Shown here: positions 45,498 to 53,621 of the stretch, piece by piece
How positions within the stretch are numbered: the first letter of the stretch is position 1
Layout: each line of letters opens with the position of its first letter
Assembly (NCBI RefSeq): GCF_034651555.1
Contig: NZ_JAYEEQ010000002.1
Location: 301,068-365,067, forward strand
Direction: 5' to 3'
Length of the DNA stretch: 64,000 nt
Source of the DNA: Aurantibrevibacter litoralis
GTDB taxonomy: Bacteria; Bacteroidota; Bacteroidia; Flavobacteriales; Flavobacteriaceae
Notes under the pieces: model-generated
What the model was told of the DNA's origin: nothing
Database searches by the model: none
What the model saw: only the letters and a program-made list of their open reading frames with translations
Made by a program: the position numbers and the translations under genes

Positions 45498-46440
45498 CTA
45501 TCTACATGACCATCCCGACTTCCCTGCCCTTTTGCGGATTGTCGCGGATGAAAGAAAGATTATCCCCATCCTTGTGGAAAAAGATTACTGGATCATGCAC
45601 ACATTGTACGGTCTTCAACTTGGCGGCTACGAGTTCCAATTAAAAGGTGGCACTTCGCTATCTAAAGGATATGGCATTATCCACCGGTTTTCGGAAGATA
45701 TCGATATTCACATTAGGCCTCCTGATGCGATGAATATCAATGTAAATCCGAACAATAGCAAGGCTGCCACAATTGCAGGGCGAAAAGCATATTACGATTG
45801 GCTTGCCCAAAACATTAGCATGCCCGGAATTACTAATGCCGTTCGCGATACGGATTTTGACAACCCCCGAACATACCTGAGTGGTGGCATTCGCCTTTAT
45901 TACAAGACGTTCACAGAGTTTGCTCAAGGGGTTAAAGAAGGAATTCTTTTAGAAGCCGGATTTGATAGGGTAAGTCCCAACAATAAGTTAGACATCAGTT
46001 CATGGGCATACGAAAAGGCCATTCAAAGCAAAGTGACAGTGATAGATAACCGTGCCCTTGGTATTGCATGTTACTCTCCGGGATATACTTTCGTAGAAAA
46101 ACTTCAAACCATAGCTACCGAATTCCGCAGTGAACGGGAGGACAAAACGGAACGACCAAATCTTATGCGACAATACTACGATGTGTGCAGCCTGCTGCAA
46201 GATAAAAATGTTCAGACCTTTATAGGAACACCGGAATATTGGCAGCATAAAATAGAACGTTTCCCAAAAAAGGATTATGAAATTCCTATGTGCCAAAACC
46301 AGGCTTTCTTACTGACAGAGGACGGACTTCTCGATAATTTCAAAGCTAGATTTGTGAAAACTGCTGCATTGTATTATAATGGTCAACCATCGTTTGAAGA
46401 TATAATATTCACAATCCGCAAATGGGTTAATAAATTATAG
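45490..46440 (+). CDS. abiEii: AbiEii/DUF1814 nucleotidyltransferase toxin
   Basis: A 316-aa toxin of the AbiEii family. The nucleotidyltransferase core has LKGGTSLSKGYG and, 16 residues later, the catalytic pair SEDIDIHI. The rest (EKLQTIATEFRSER, then LMRQYYDVCSLL) is the helical C-terminal region typical of DUF1814. Members transfer nucleotides, for example to tRNA, and stop growth during phage infection. ATG at 45490 is preferred over a TTG at 45478 and overlaps the antitoxin stop by 8 nt. It lies inside the ssrA island. Confidence 0.85.
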   Translation: MPDYLHDHPDFPALLRIVADERKIIPILVEKDYWIMHTLYGLQLGGYEFQLKGGTSLSKGYGIIHRFSEDIDIHIRPPDAMNINVNPNNSKAATIAGRKAYYDWLAQNISMPGITNAVRDTDFDNPRTYLSGGIRLYYKTFTEFAQGVKEGILLEAGFDRVSPNNKLDISSWAYEKAIQSKVTVIDNRALGIACYSPGYTFVEKLQTIATEFRSEREDKTERPNLMRQYYDVCSLLQDKNVQTFIGTPEYWQHKIERFPKKDYEIPMCQNQAFLLTEDGLLDNFKARFVKTAALYYNGQPSFEDIIFTIRKWVNKL

Positions 46441-46580
46441 TACGGCTAGCTTAATGATAAATTCAAATAAGTATACATTTAACTGAGTGGCATCCATAAC
46501 TAATCATGCTCTTAAAGAACACAAATATTACCTCTTATTATGTTAAAGTATAAGTTCAAAATCACCATAAATCACAGGTG

Positions 46581-46604
46581 ACCTATTCGGTGAGCATGAA
46601 AATT
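46581..46604 (+). repeat. island tail repeat, copy 1
   Basis: acctattcggtgagcatgaa then aatt. It recurs at 47823-47846 with one mismatch. In one frame both copies read LFG-x-HEN, so it may be the relic of a gene end. It lies 42 nt before the right att-like copy. Confidence 0.6.
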
Positions 46605-46645
46605 ACAAAGTTGTAACCCCCCTGAAAACAGGGCTTTTGCAAGGT

Positions 46646-46669
46646 AGGTTCTGGTCCCTCCGGCTCCAC
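46646..46669 (+). repeat. att-like site, right copy of the ssrA 3' end
   Basis: ggttctgg plus tccctccggctccac. The last 15 bp equal ssrA 42924-42938, and the ggttc of the T-loop is also kept. No tRNA or tmRNA body precedes it. A hairpin (ccacat/atgtgg at 46684-46701, then gttttgttatttt) follows, like a terminator. Confidence 0.65.
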
Positions 46670-46766
46670 GATTAAGCGCAAAGCCACATTGAAAGATGTG
46701 GTTTTGTTATTTTAATGGAATAAATTGGCTGGAATTCTGCATATAAATTATATCCAAAAGCATATA

Positions 46767-47000
46767 ATGAAAGATGTATCAGCCTTTGTAAAAGTTCGTC
46801 GTAAAGCCGTTAATCTCACCCAAAAAGAGTTTGCTGATCGAGCGGGAATTGCTTTGACAGTAATACGAAAAATAGAGCAGGGCAAAACTAATTTGAATAT
46901 GGACAAAGTCAATATTGTTTTACTTATGTTTGGTCACATACTAAAACCAGTAAAATTGACAATGGAGGATCGACAGCGCCTGTTTCCAGATTTTTCATAA
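46767..47000 (+). CDS. HipB-like XRE-family HTH protein
   Basis: A 77-aa DNA-binding protein; start chosen at ATG 46767 (KDVSAFVKVRRKAVNLTQKEF). The HTH has the XRE pattern LTQKEFADRAGIALTVIRKIEQGKTNLNMDKVN. Family members pair with HipA kinases as antitoxins, but no hipA is present, so this is an orphan regulator or the remnant of a module. A decayed copy occurs at 43304. It is the left end of the second island unit and lies directly upstream of the higBA operators. Confidence 0.8.
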   Translation: MKDVSAFVKVRRKAVNLTQKEFADRAGIALTVIRKIEQGKTNLNMDKVNIVLLMFGHILKPVKLTMEDRQRLFPDFS

Positions 47001-47020
47001 GTATAGAACTAACTTTCAAA

Positions 47021-47037
47021 TTTCCCCATTTGGGAAA
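47021..47037. promoter_or_regulatory. operator-like palindrome 1 of higBA
   Basis: TTTCCC-N5-GGGAAA. A second copy starts exactly 34 bp downstream, about three helical turns, upstream of the HigB start. Likely binding sites for HigA autorepression. Confidence 0.6.
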
Positions 47038-47054
47038 CTTTAACACTAAGATAT

Positions 47055-47071
47055 TTTCCCGTAATGGGAAA
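47055..47071. promoter_or_regulatory. operator-like palindrome 2 of higBA
   Basis: TTTCCC-N5-GGGAAA, the twin of 47021-47037. A direct repeat TAACACTA follows both copies (47041-47048 and 47072-47079). It abuts the -7 element at 47078. Confidence 0.6.
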
Positions 47072-47077
47072 TAACAC

Positions 47078-47085
47078 TACATTTG
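47078..47085 (+). promoter_or_regulatory. -7 promoter element of higBA
   Basis: TACATTTG matches TAnnTTTG exactly and ends 4 nt before the GTG start of higB. The same 4-nt spacing is seen at abiEi, suggesting leaderless mRNAs. Confidence 0.5.
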
Positions 47086-47089
47086 TATA

Positions 47090-47383
47090 GTGCGGATATA
47101 TTCAAAAGGGACATTACGTGATTTTTGGGAAAAGTATCCCGATTCGGAACAGCAGTTAAAATCCTGGCACCATACTTTTCAAAATGGTGAATTCAAAAAT
47201 CCCAATGAAATAAAATCTCTTTTTGGATCTGCCGATATTGTAAATGATGGTAAGATAATCTTTAACATATGTGGAAATCATTATCGGCTCATTGCCAAAT
47301 TTAATTACAGTAAACATCTGGTTTTTGTTCTTTTTATAGGTACTCATAAAGAATACGACAAGATAGACGTTAAGAATTTATAA
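47090..47383 (+). CDS. higB: HigB-type toxin (RelE superfamily)
   Basis: A 97-aa toxin beginning at GTG (MRIYSKGTLRDFWEKYPDSEQQLKSWH is the family's opening, in shorter pieces). Further motifs are IVNDGKIIFNICGNHYRLIAKFNY and VLFIGTHKEYDKID. HigB proteins cleave mRNA on the ribosome. It precedes higA by 8 nt in toxin-first order, as is usual for higBA. Twin TTTCCC-N5-GGGAAA palindromes and a close -7 element precede it. No catalytic residues are lost. Confidence 0.88.
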   Translation: MRIYSKGTLRDFWEKYPDSEQQLKSWHHTFQNGEFKNPNEIKSLFGSADIVNDGKIIFNICGNHYRLIAKFNYSKHLVFVLFIGTHKEYDKIDVKNL

Positions 47384-47391
47384 TAAATACT

Positions 47392-47760
47392 ATGGAAATC
47401 TCAATCATCAAAAACGAAGAACAATACAAAAAATACCTTAGCCGTATGAATGCTATTTTTCATGCTGAAGAAGGTTCTCCTGAAAGCGAAGAGCTTGATT
47501 TGTTGGCTTTGGTTTTAGAAAAATATGAAGAGGAGCATTACCCAATCGATGCCCCAAATCCTATTGATGCCATCCGCTTTATTATGGAACAAATGGGATT
47601 GGATGATAATGATTTAGGCAAAATTTTGAACAGCCGAAGTAGAGCTTCAGAAATACTTAACAAAAAAAGGAAATTGAGTATTGCACATATTAGAAAACTA
47701 ACAGAGCATCTTAAAATTCCTGCTGATGTTTTAATCAAGGATTATGATTTAGCGTCTTGA
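47392..47760 (+). CDS. higA: HigA-type antitoxin with HTH domain
   Basis: A 122-aa antitoxin. The first half (NEEQYKKYLSRMNAIFH and an acidic linker) probably wraps HigB. The second half has the HTH_3 fold MEQMGLDDNDLGKILNSRSRASEILNKKRKLSIAHIRKL, typical of the HigA antitoxins that bind operator palindromes. It forms one unit with higB and is the natural ligand of the upstream TTTCCC-N5-GGGAAA sites. It belongs to the second ssrA island unit. Confidence 0.88.
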   Translation: MEISIIKNEEQYKKYLSRMNAIFHAEEGSPESEELDLLALVLEKYEEEHYPIDAPNPIDAIRFIMEQMGLDDNDLGKILNSRSRASEILNKKRKLSIAHIRKLTEHLKIPADVLIKDYDLAS

Positions 47761-48085
47761 ACATAAATAGTATTTGAAGTTAAGTTAAAACGCAACTTTA
47801 AAGGCGCTTAATATCCTAGAAAACCTATTCGGTGCGCATGAAAATTGGAAGGGATAATCTGGAATATGATTGTGAAAAAACAACCCTACCAACCACCAAT
47901 AGAATATCTGTTCCTTGACCAAAAAAACTCGCATTTGTTAAAAAATTAACAAACAAATTATTAAGTTTGAAATTATAGCTAATGAACTTTATTATTCAAC
48001 TGATTGATTACTAATATTATGCTATAATACTCGTCAGAATATTAAACGACAATCCAAAAAAATTAAACTTTAAAATCAATGTGAT
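47761..48085 (+). other. 325-bp gap after higA
   Basis: Contains the island tail repeat copy 2 (47823-47846). It also has a perfect palindrome, tttgttaa-aaaa-ttaacaaa, at 47934-47953. No gene is seen. Confidence 0.45.
47823..47846 (+). repeat. island tail repeat, copy 2
   Basis: acctattcggtgcgcatgaa then aatt, one mismatch from 46581-46604. The surrounding frame from 47790 reads TLKALNILENLFGAHENWKG and a TAA stop, as if it were the end of a lost gene. Confidence 0.6.
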
Positions 48086-49120
48086 ATGAGACAAATTCAT
48101 TTCTTAATTGTTAGCATTGTGGTAGTATTGCTTTCATCTTGCAATTTCTCTTCAAAATCCAATGAAAAAACAATTTATATTGGATCGAATGTCCAGCCTT
48201 GTATGGCGGGCACAATGGAAACGGAATGCTTACAAATAAAATGGACAAAAGACCAACCAGAATTTGAGCACTTTTACGGACAAATTGAAGGTTTTAACTT
48301 TGAAAAAGGATTTGATTACGAGCTTATTGTTAGTGAAGCGAAAGTAAAAAATGAACCTTCAGACACCTCATCTTTAAGGTATTCACTCGTTAAAACTGTT
48401 TCAAAAAACAAAGTGGATTTACCGGTGTCCACATACAGCGATAACAGTAACAATGCCCTAGATTGGGATGGAATCTACGAAGGAATATTGCCATGCGCTG
48501 ACTGCGAAGGTATTAAAACAAGGATCACTTTAAATTCAGATGGCACTTTCAATAGAACACAAGAATATTTGGGGAAAAATAGAAATCCGTTTTTGAGCAA
48601 TGGTAAATTTGAATGGAATAATAAAGGAAGCATCATTACATTAAGTGATAACATTGGCAATCAACAATATCAGGTTGGTGAAAATCAATTATTTCATTTG
48701 GACAACACCGGAAATCGAATTAAAGGTAGTTTGTCTGAAAAATACATTCTTATAAAATTAAATAATGTAACAGATGTAAATGATTTGGGATTTGAAGATA
48801 AAAAATGGCTGCTTGTAAGTTTTATGGGTAAAGAGGTAAAAGAGAATGAAGCAGATTATTATATTATCTTTAGTTCGAAAGATAAAAGGTTGAACACAAA
48901 AGTAGGTTGTAATGTTATGAATGCAGATTATGAACTCACGAATGAACTTATTTTGGAAATTAAACCCTTAATGTCTACACTGATGGCTTGCCCGGAAAAC
49001 AGTATAGAGGATGAATATAAAAGTAATTTAGAGTCCGTAAATAACATCACAACTAATGGTGAACTTTTACATTTAAATAGAGCTAGAATGACCATAGCAA
49101 CCTACAAACTTCTTAATTAA
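48086..49120 (+). CDS. DUF4377-NlpE-META three-domain lipoprotein
   Basis: A 344-aa lipoprotein (lipobox LLSSC, Cys19). Residues about 28-110 resemble DUF4377 (YIGSNVQPCMAGTMETECLQIKW). Residues about 125-225 are an NlpE N-terminal domain with its CxxC (C137, C140 in PCADC), a copper- and surface-sensing module. Residues about 245-344 are a META/HslJ domain (KKWLLVSFMGKE, then CNVMNADYEL). All three modules occur singly or paired in other bacteria. The combination points to envelope stress or metal handling. It lies just outside the tmRNA island and has its own transcript. Confidence 0.85.
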   Translation: MRQIHFLIVSIVVVLLSSCNFSSKSNEKTIYIGSNVQPCMAGTMETECLQIKWTKDQPEFEHFYGQIEGFNFEKGFDYELIVSEAKVKNEPSDTSSLRYSLVKTVSKNKVDLPVSTYSDNSNNALDWDGIYEGILPCADCEGIKTRITLNSDGTFNRTQEYLGKNRNPFLSNGKFEWNNKGSIITLSDNIGNQQYQVGENQLFHLDNTGNRIKGSLSEKYILIKLNNVTDVNDLGFEDKKWLLVSFMGKEVKENEADYYIIFSSKDKRLNTKVGCNVMNADYELTNELILEIKPLMSTLMACPENSIEDEYKSNLESVNNITTNGELLHLNRARMTIATYKLLN

Positions 49121-49515
49121 ATACGACCTACAATAACCGTAACACTGGCCTACCCCTGGCAAAGACTTAATTTTCAAAATAATTGAAGCGGTTTCGTTTA
49201 TTTCGATTTTTCCGAATTCTTAGGGAGGTTTGTTTTTAGTTCACTTTGGTATTTCCAAAAATAAGAAAGCTTAAAATATCTCTTTTAGGTGAAAGGGAAA
49301 TGTATTTAAAAAAGGCACAGCCTTCCCTTTTTCCATGAACACCACTTGGGATTTGACTTTTAGTTATTTGGAGATAAACTTGCAATATTTCTTCGGAGTA
49401 TGGAAAAGATGGAATATAAAAAGCCATCGAAAATTTAATGCAAATTGTTCCATTAAAAAAATAACATTATATTTAGGGTGTATAAATAACACTTATCATT
49501 AATTCTACACCTGTT
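49121..49515 (+). other. 395-bp gap before the glycan cluster
   Basis: AT-rich. It has an inverted repeat, aaagggaa/ttcccttt (49292-49299 with 49323-49330), that could end the lipoprotein transcript. The short minus-strand frame here looks spurious. Promoter and operator of the glycan cluster are expected in this gap, but no exact TAnnTTTG was seen. Confidence 0.4.
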
Positions 49516-51999
49516 GTGATAAAGAGTAACCTAAGAGTACCTATCCTTTTCCCTATTATCGGGTTCGCCTTCCTTTGTCAATTATTCGGACAAGATGCCG
49601 ATCCTTTAAAATTATGGTATACCATACCCTCCGGTGCTGTCTGGGAGAATGCGTTACCTATTGGCAACGGGTTTCAAGCGGCTATGGTCAATGGCAACGT
49701 GGAAAAAGAAGTCTTTCAACTTAATGAGCATACCGTCTGGAGTGGTAGCCCAAATAGAAACGATAATCCTGATGCTCTGGAAGCCCTTCCGGAAATAAGA
49801 AAACTCATTTTTAATGGAGCGTACAAAGCCGCTGAAGATATGGCGAATGCCAAAGTCATCACCAAAAAGTCGCATGGTCAAATGTTTCAACCCGTGGGGA
49901 ATTTGGAACTGGTTTTCAACAGCCATGAAACCTATACCGAATATTACCGAGAACTGGACATCGAAAAAGCGATCGCTACAACCACCTATAAGGTACATGG
50001 TGTTACCTATACGCGTGAAACCTTTACATCCTTTCCCGATCGCGTCTTAGTTATTCAGCTTTCGGCTGATAAGCCCCATAGTTTATCCTTTGTTGCTTCC
50101 ATGTCTTCTCCCCACCAAAAACAGGAACTAAAAATCAACAATGCCAATGAACTATCGCTTTGGGGTATAACCGGCGACCATGAAGGGGTCGAAGGCAAAA
50201 TAGCCTTTAACGCTTTGTCAAGAATAAAAATAGAAGGTGGGGAAATGAAAACTTCCAATGATTCGATAGTCGTCAAAAACGCCAATTCAGCGGTGATTTT
50301 TGTTTCTATTGCTACGAACTTTAATTCTTATAAAGACCTCAGCGGTAATGAGTACCAGCGCGCCAAAACACACTTAGAGCAAGCATACCCACAATCTTTT
50401 GACAAAATGAAGGTTGCCCATATAGCAGCCTATCAAAATTATTTTAACCGGGTACAACTTCATTTAGGAAGTACAGAGGCAAGCAAACTCCCGACGGATA
50501 AAAGACTGGAAAATTTTAGAAATACAGCCGATCCTTCTTTTGTTACCTTATATTATCAATACGGACGTTACCTCTTAATTTCTTCCTCACAGCCCGGTGG
50601 ACAACCGGCAAACTTACAAGGCATTTGGAATCATCGCATGAAGCCTGCTTGGGATAGTAAGTACACCATAAATATCAATGCCGAAATGAACTACTGGCCG
50701 GCAGAGAAAACCAATCTTTCTGAATTGCATGAACCTTTTTTAAGGATGATTATGGAGCTATCGGAATCCGGAAAGGAAACTGCAAAAGTGATGTATGGCA
50801 CAGAAGGTTGGATGGCACATCACAATACTGATATCTGGCGGGTTACCGGAGCCATAGATGGTTCGTTTTGGGGTATTTGGAATGGCGGTGGAGGCTGGTT
50901 AAGTCAACACCTGTGGGAACATTATCTCTATACCGGCGATACCGAATATTTGGAATCTGTTTATCCTGCCCTAAAAGGAGCGGCTACCTTTTATGCCGAT
51001 TTTTTAGTAGAACATCCCCAATACAAATGGTTGGTGGTAACTCTCGGGAATTCGCCGGAAAATGCACCAAAAGAACATCAGGGCGCCTCAATTTCTGCAG
51101 GGTCTACAATGGATAATCAACTGGTGTTCGATGTATTTACAACCACCATTCAAGCAGCTGAAATACTGGGAAAAGACAAGGCATTTGCGACAAAATTAGA
51201 AGGGTTGAAGAAAAGACTGCCTCCTATGCAAATCGGGAAACACAATCAATTGCAGGAGTGGTTGGACGATGTAGACGATCCTAAAGACAACCACCGTCAC
51301 ATCTCTCATTTATATGGCTTATATCCTTCCAATCAAATTTCAGCCTATAGCAACCCAAAACTTTTTGCTGCAGCGAGAAACACACTGATACAACGAGGTG
51401 ATGTTTCCACCGGATGGAGTATGGGATGGAAAGTAAATTGGTGGGCAAAAATGCAGGACGGGAATCATGCCTACGCCCTTATTCAAAATCAATTGACACC
51501 TCTGGGCGTAAATCCGGATGGAGGGGGCACCTATACTAACTTATTCGATGCACATCCTCCGTTTCAAATTGATGGTAATTTTGGCTGTACCTCCGGCATT
51601 ACCGAAATGCTCATGCAAAGCTCAGACGGGGCAATTCATCTCCTTCCTGCCCTACCCGATGCGTTGAATAATGGTAAAGTTAGTGGCTTAAAGGCACGAG
51701 GTGGTTTTACAATAAGTGAATTGGAATGGAAAGAAGGTAAGTTGATACGAATGCGTATTCATTCTGAATTGGGAGGTAATTTACGCCTGCGTACTCCGAA
51801 TGAAATACAATTAGGAACATCAAAAGGACTGAAAAAAGCCAAAGGCAGCAACCCCAACCCCTTTTATTTCATTCCGGAAATAGCCACTCCAATCATCTCT
51901 CATGAAGCGAATATTGAAGAGATTTTACTAGCTCCTACCTGGCTTTATGATTTGGCAACAGAAAAAAACCAATCATACACCTTTAAAATAAAAGCGTAA
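49516..51999 (+). CDS. glycoside hydrolase family 95 (alpha-L-fucosidase/galactosidase type)
   Basis: An exported 827-aa enzyme beginning at GTG. GH95 motifs are WYTIPSGAVWENALPIGNG and LNEHTVWSGSPN near the N-terminus, then ININAEMNYWP (385-395; N386/N388), GNSPEN (511-516; likely acid E515) and QIDGNFGCTSGI (685-694; D686). GH95 removes alpha-1,2-linked fucose or galactose from side chains of xyloglucan-, xylan- or algal-type glycans with inversion. The signal peptide ends near CQLFGQ. It heads a seven-gene plus-strand cluster with GH43 and CE1 genes. Confidence 0.9.
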   Translation: MIKSNLRVPILFPIIGFAFLCQLFGQDADPLKLWYTIPSGAVWENALPIGNGFQAAMVNGNVEKEVFQLNEHTVWSGSPNRNDNPDALEALPEIRKLIFNGAYKAAEDMANAKVITKKSHGQMFQPVGNLELVFNSHETYTEYYRELDIEKAIATTTYKVHGVTYTRETFTSFPDRVLVIQLSADKPHSLSFVASMSSPHQKQELKINNANELSLWGITGDHEGVEGKIAFNALSRIKIEGGEMKTSNDSIVVKNANSAVIFVSIATNFNSYKDLSGNEYQRAKTHLEQAYPQSFDKMKVAHIAAYQNYFNRVQLHLGSTEASKLPTDKRLENFRNTADPSFVTLYYQYGRYLLISSSQPGGQPANLQGIWNHRMKPAWDSKYTININAEMNYWPAEKTNLSELHEPFLRMIMELSESGKETAKVMYGTEGWMAHHNTDIWRVTGAIDGSFWGIWNGGGGWLSQHLWEHYLYTGDTEYLESVYPALKGAATFYADFLVEHPQYKWLVVTLGNSPENAPKEHQGASISAGSTMDNQLVFDVFTTTIQAAEILGKDKAFATKLEGLKKRLPPMQIGKHNQLQEWLDDVDDPKDNHRHISHLYGLYPSNQISAYSNPKLFAAARNTLIQRGDVSTGWSMGWKVNWWAKMQDGNHAYALIQNQLTPLGVNPDGGGTYTNLFDAHPPFQIDGNFGCTSGITEMLMQSSDGAIHLLPALPDALNNGKVSGLKARGGFTISELEWKEGKLIRMRIHSELGGNLRLRTPNEIQLGTSKGLKKAKGSNPNPFYFIPEIATPIISHEANIEEILLAPTWLYDLATEKNQSYTFKIKA

Positions 52000-52001
52000 A
52001 A

Positions 52002-53564
52002 GTGACGTATAAACTTTACATCCCCACTTTTCTTCTTGTTCTCATCTTCCCTTTTTCGGTGGAAGCGCAAAATGAAAAAGCACACAATCCGATACTTTTC
52101 GCCGATGTTCCTGATCTTTCCATGATTCGGGTAGCAGACACCTATTATATGAGCAGTACTACCATGCATATGAGTCCGGGTCTTCCGATAATGAAATCGA
52201 AAGATTTGGTGAATTGGGAACTGATTAGCTATGCCTATGATACCCTAGGCAGCAGTGATGAATTGGATTTGAATAATGGAAAAAGCATGTATGGGAGAGG
52301 TTCTTGGGCCAGCTCTCTGCGATACCATAAAGACACCTTTTATGTCAGTACGTTTTCATCTACCACAGGAAAAACCTATATCTTTTCAACCAAAAATCCT
52401 GAAAAAGAGCCTTGGCAAAAAATAGAATTTTCACCGTCCTACCACGACAATACCATATTCTTTGATGATGATGGGAAAGTGTATATGATTTGGGCAGCAG
52501 GTAAGCTACATATCGCAGAACTAAAAGAAGATTTGTCCGGTATTAAAGAGGATACAGATAAGGTTCTTATAGAAAACGCAAGTGCTCCAGCAGGTGATAC
52601 TATTATGTTGGGTGCGGAAGGCTCTCAACTTTTTAAAGTAAATGGTACATACTACCTCTTTAATATCACTTGGCCCCAAGGTGGCATGCGTACCGTACTC
52701 ATTCATCGCGCAGATAGTATCATGGGACCCTGGGAGGGAAAAATTGGGTTACAGGATTTAGGTGTCGCTCAGGGAGGGCTTATTGATACTCCGGATGGTC
52801 GGTGGTTTTCCTATCTTTTCCGAGACTATGGCGGCGTGGGTCGCATTCCGTATGTAGTGCCTGTAGAGTGGGAAGACGGCTGGCCTGTTTTGGGCAAAAA
52901 TGGAAAAGTTCCGCAATACCTGGACCTCCCAGCTAATAAAAGTGTTCTCACCGGCATTGCAGCTTCCGACGATTTTAAACGAAAGAAAAATGACAAAGAT
53001 TTACCCCTTGTCTGGCAATGGAATCATAATCCGAATAATGCGCTTTGGTCTGTACGGGAACGAAAAGGCTATTTAAGATTACGGACAGGAAGAATAGATA
53101 CCAGTCTAGTCGCTGCACGAAATACCTTAACACAACGTACTCTTGGTCCCGTCAGCATGGCCGCTACCCTATTGGATCTGTCCGCAATGAAAGAAGGAGA
53201 CGTCGCCGGATTAACCCTACTGCAAAAAGAATATGGCTTTGTGGGTGTTCACTATGAAAATGGGGTTAAGAACATTGTAATGATTAACGCCCCAGGAGGC
53301 AAACCTAACGTACTAGAGCGTACTCCTCTGACTCAAAATAAAATCTACCTAAAAGCGGAATGTAATTTTAAAGACAAAACCGATATCGGTCGATTTTACT
53401 ATAGCTTGAACGGCACCACTTGGGTTCCTATTGGCGAACCCATTAAACTTCCTTATACGCTTCCTCATTTTATGGGGTATCGCTTTGGATTATTTAACTA
53501 TGCGACGAAAAATTTCGGGGGTTATGTAGATTTTGATTATTTCCATATTTCAGACAAAATATAA
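52002..53564 (+). CDS. glycoside hydrolase family 43 (xylosidase/arabinofuranosidase type)
   Basis: A 520-aa secreted enzyme, start GTG two bases after the GH95 stop. The five-bladed propeller catalytic triad is D38 (VPDLSMIR), D149 (YHDN) and E206 (GAEGSQ). HMSPGLPIMKSKDLVNWEL is typical of GH43 subfamilies that act on arabinoxylan. The C-terminal half (about 320-518) is a concanavalin-like GH43_C domain ending with FGGYVDFDYFHI. Retained catalytic residues imply activity. Xylose- or arabinose-containing substrates are likely. Confidence 0.88.
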   Translation: MTYKLYIPTFLLVLIFPFSVEAQNEKAHNPILFADVPDLSMIRVADTYYMSSTTMHMSPGLPIMKSKDLVNWELISYAYDTLGSSDELDLNNGKSMYGRGSWASSLRYHKDTFYVSTFSSTTGKTYIFSTKNPEKEPWQKIEFSPSYHDNTIFFDDDGKVYMIWAAGKLHIAELKEDLSGIKEDTDKVLIENASAPAGDTIMLGAEGSQLFKVNGTYYLFNITWPQGGMRTVLIHRADSIMGPWEGKIGLQDLGVAQGGLIDTPDGRWFSYLFRDYGGVGRIPYVVPVEWEDGWPVLGKNGKVPQYLDLPANKSVLTGIAASDDFKRKKNDKDLPLVWQWNHNPNNALWSVRERKGYLRLRTGRIDTSLVAARNTLTQRTLGPVSMAATLLDLSAMKEGDVAGLTLLQKEYGFVGVHYENGVKNIVMINAPGGKPNVLERTPLTQNKIYLKAECNFKDKTDIGRFYYSLNGTTWVPIGEPIKLPYTLPHFMGYRFGLFNYATKNFGGYVDFDYFHISDKI

Positions 53565-53621
53565 ACCGAAAAAGCACGACATAAAAACCAAAAGTAAACT
53601 ATCAAATTACAAATATTAGCA

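Noticed and set aside
49236..49427. 63-aa minus-strand frame before the GH95 gene
   Set aside because: Overlaps an inverted repeat and has no recognisable feature.
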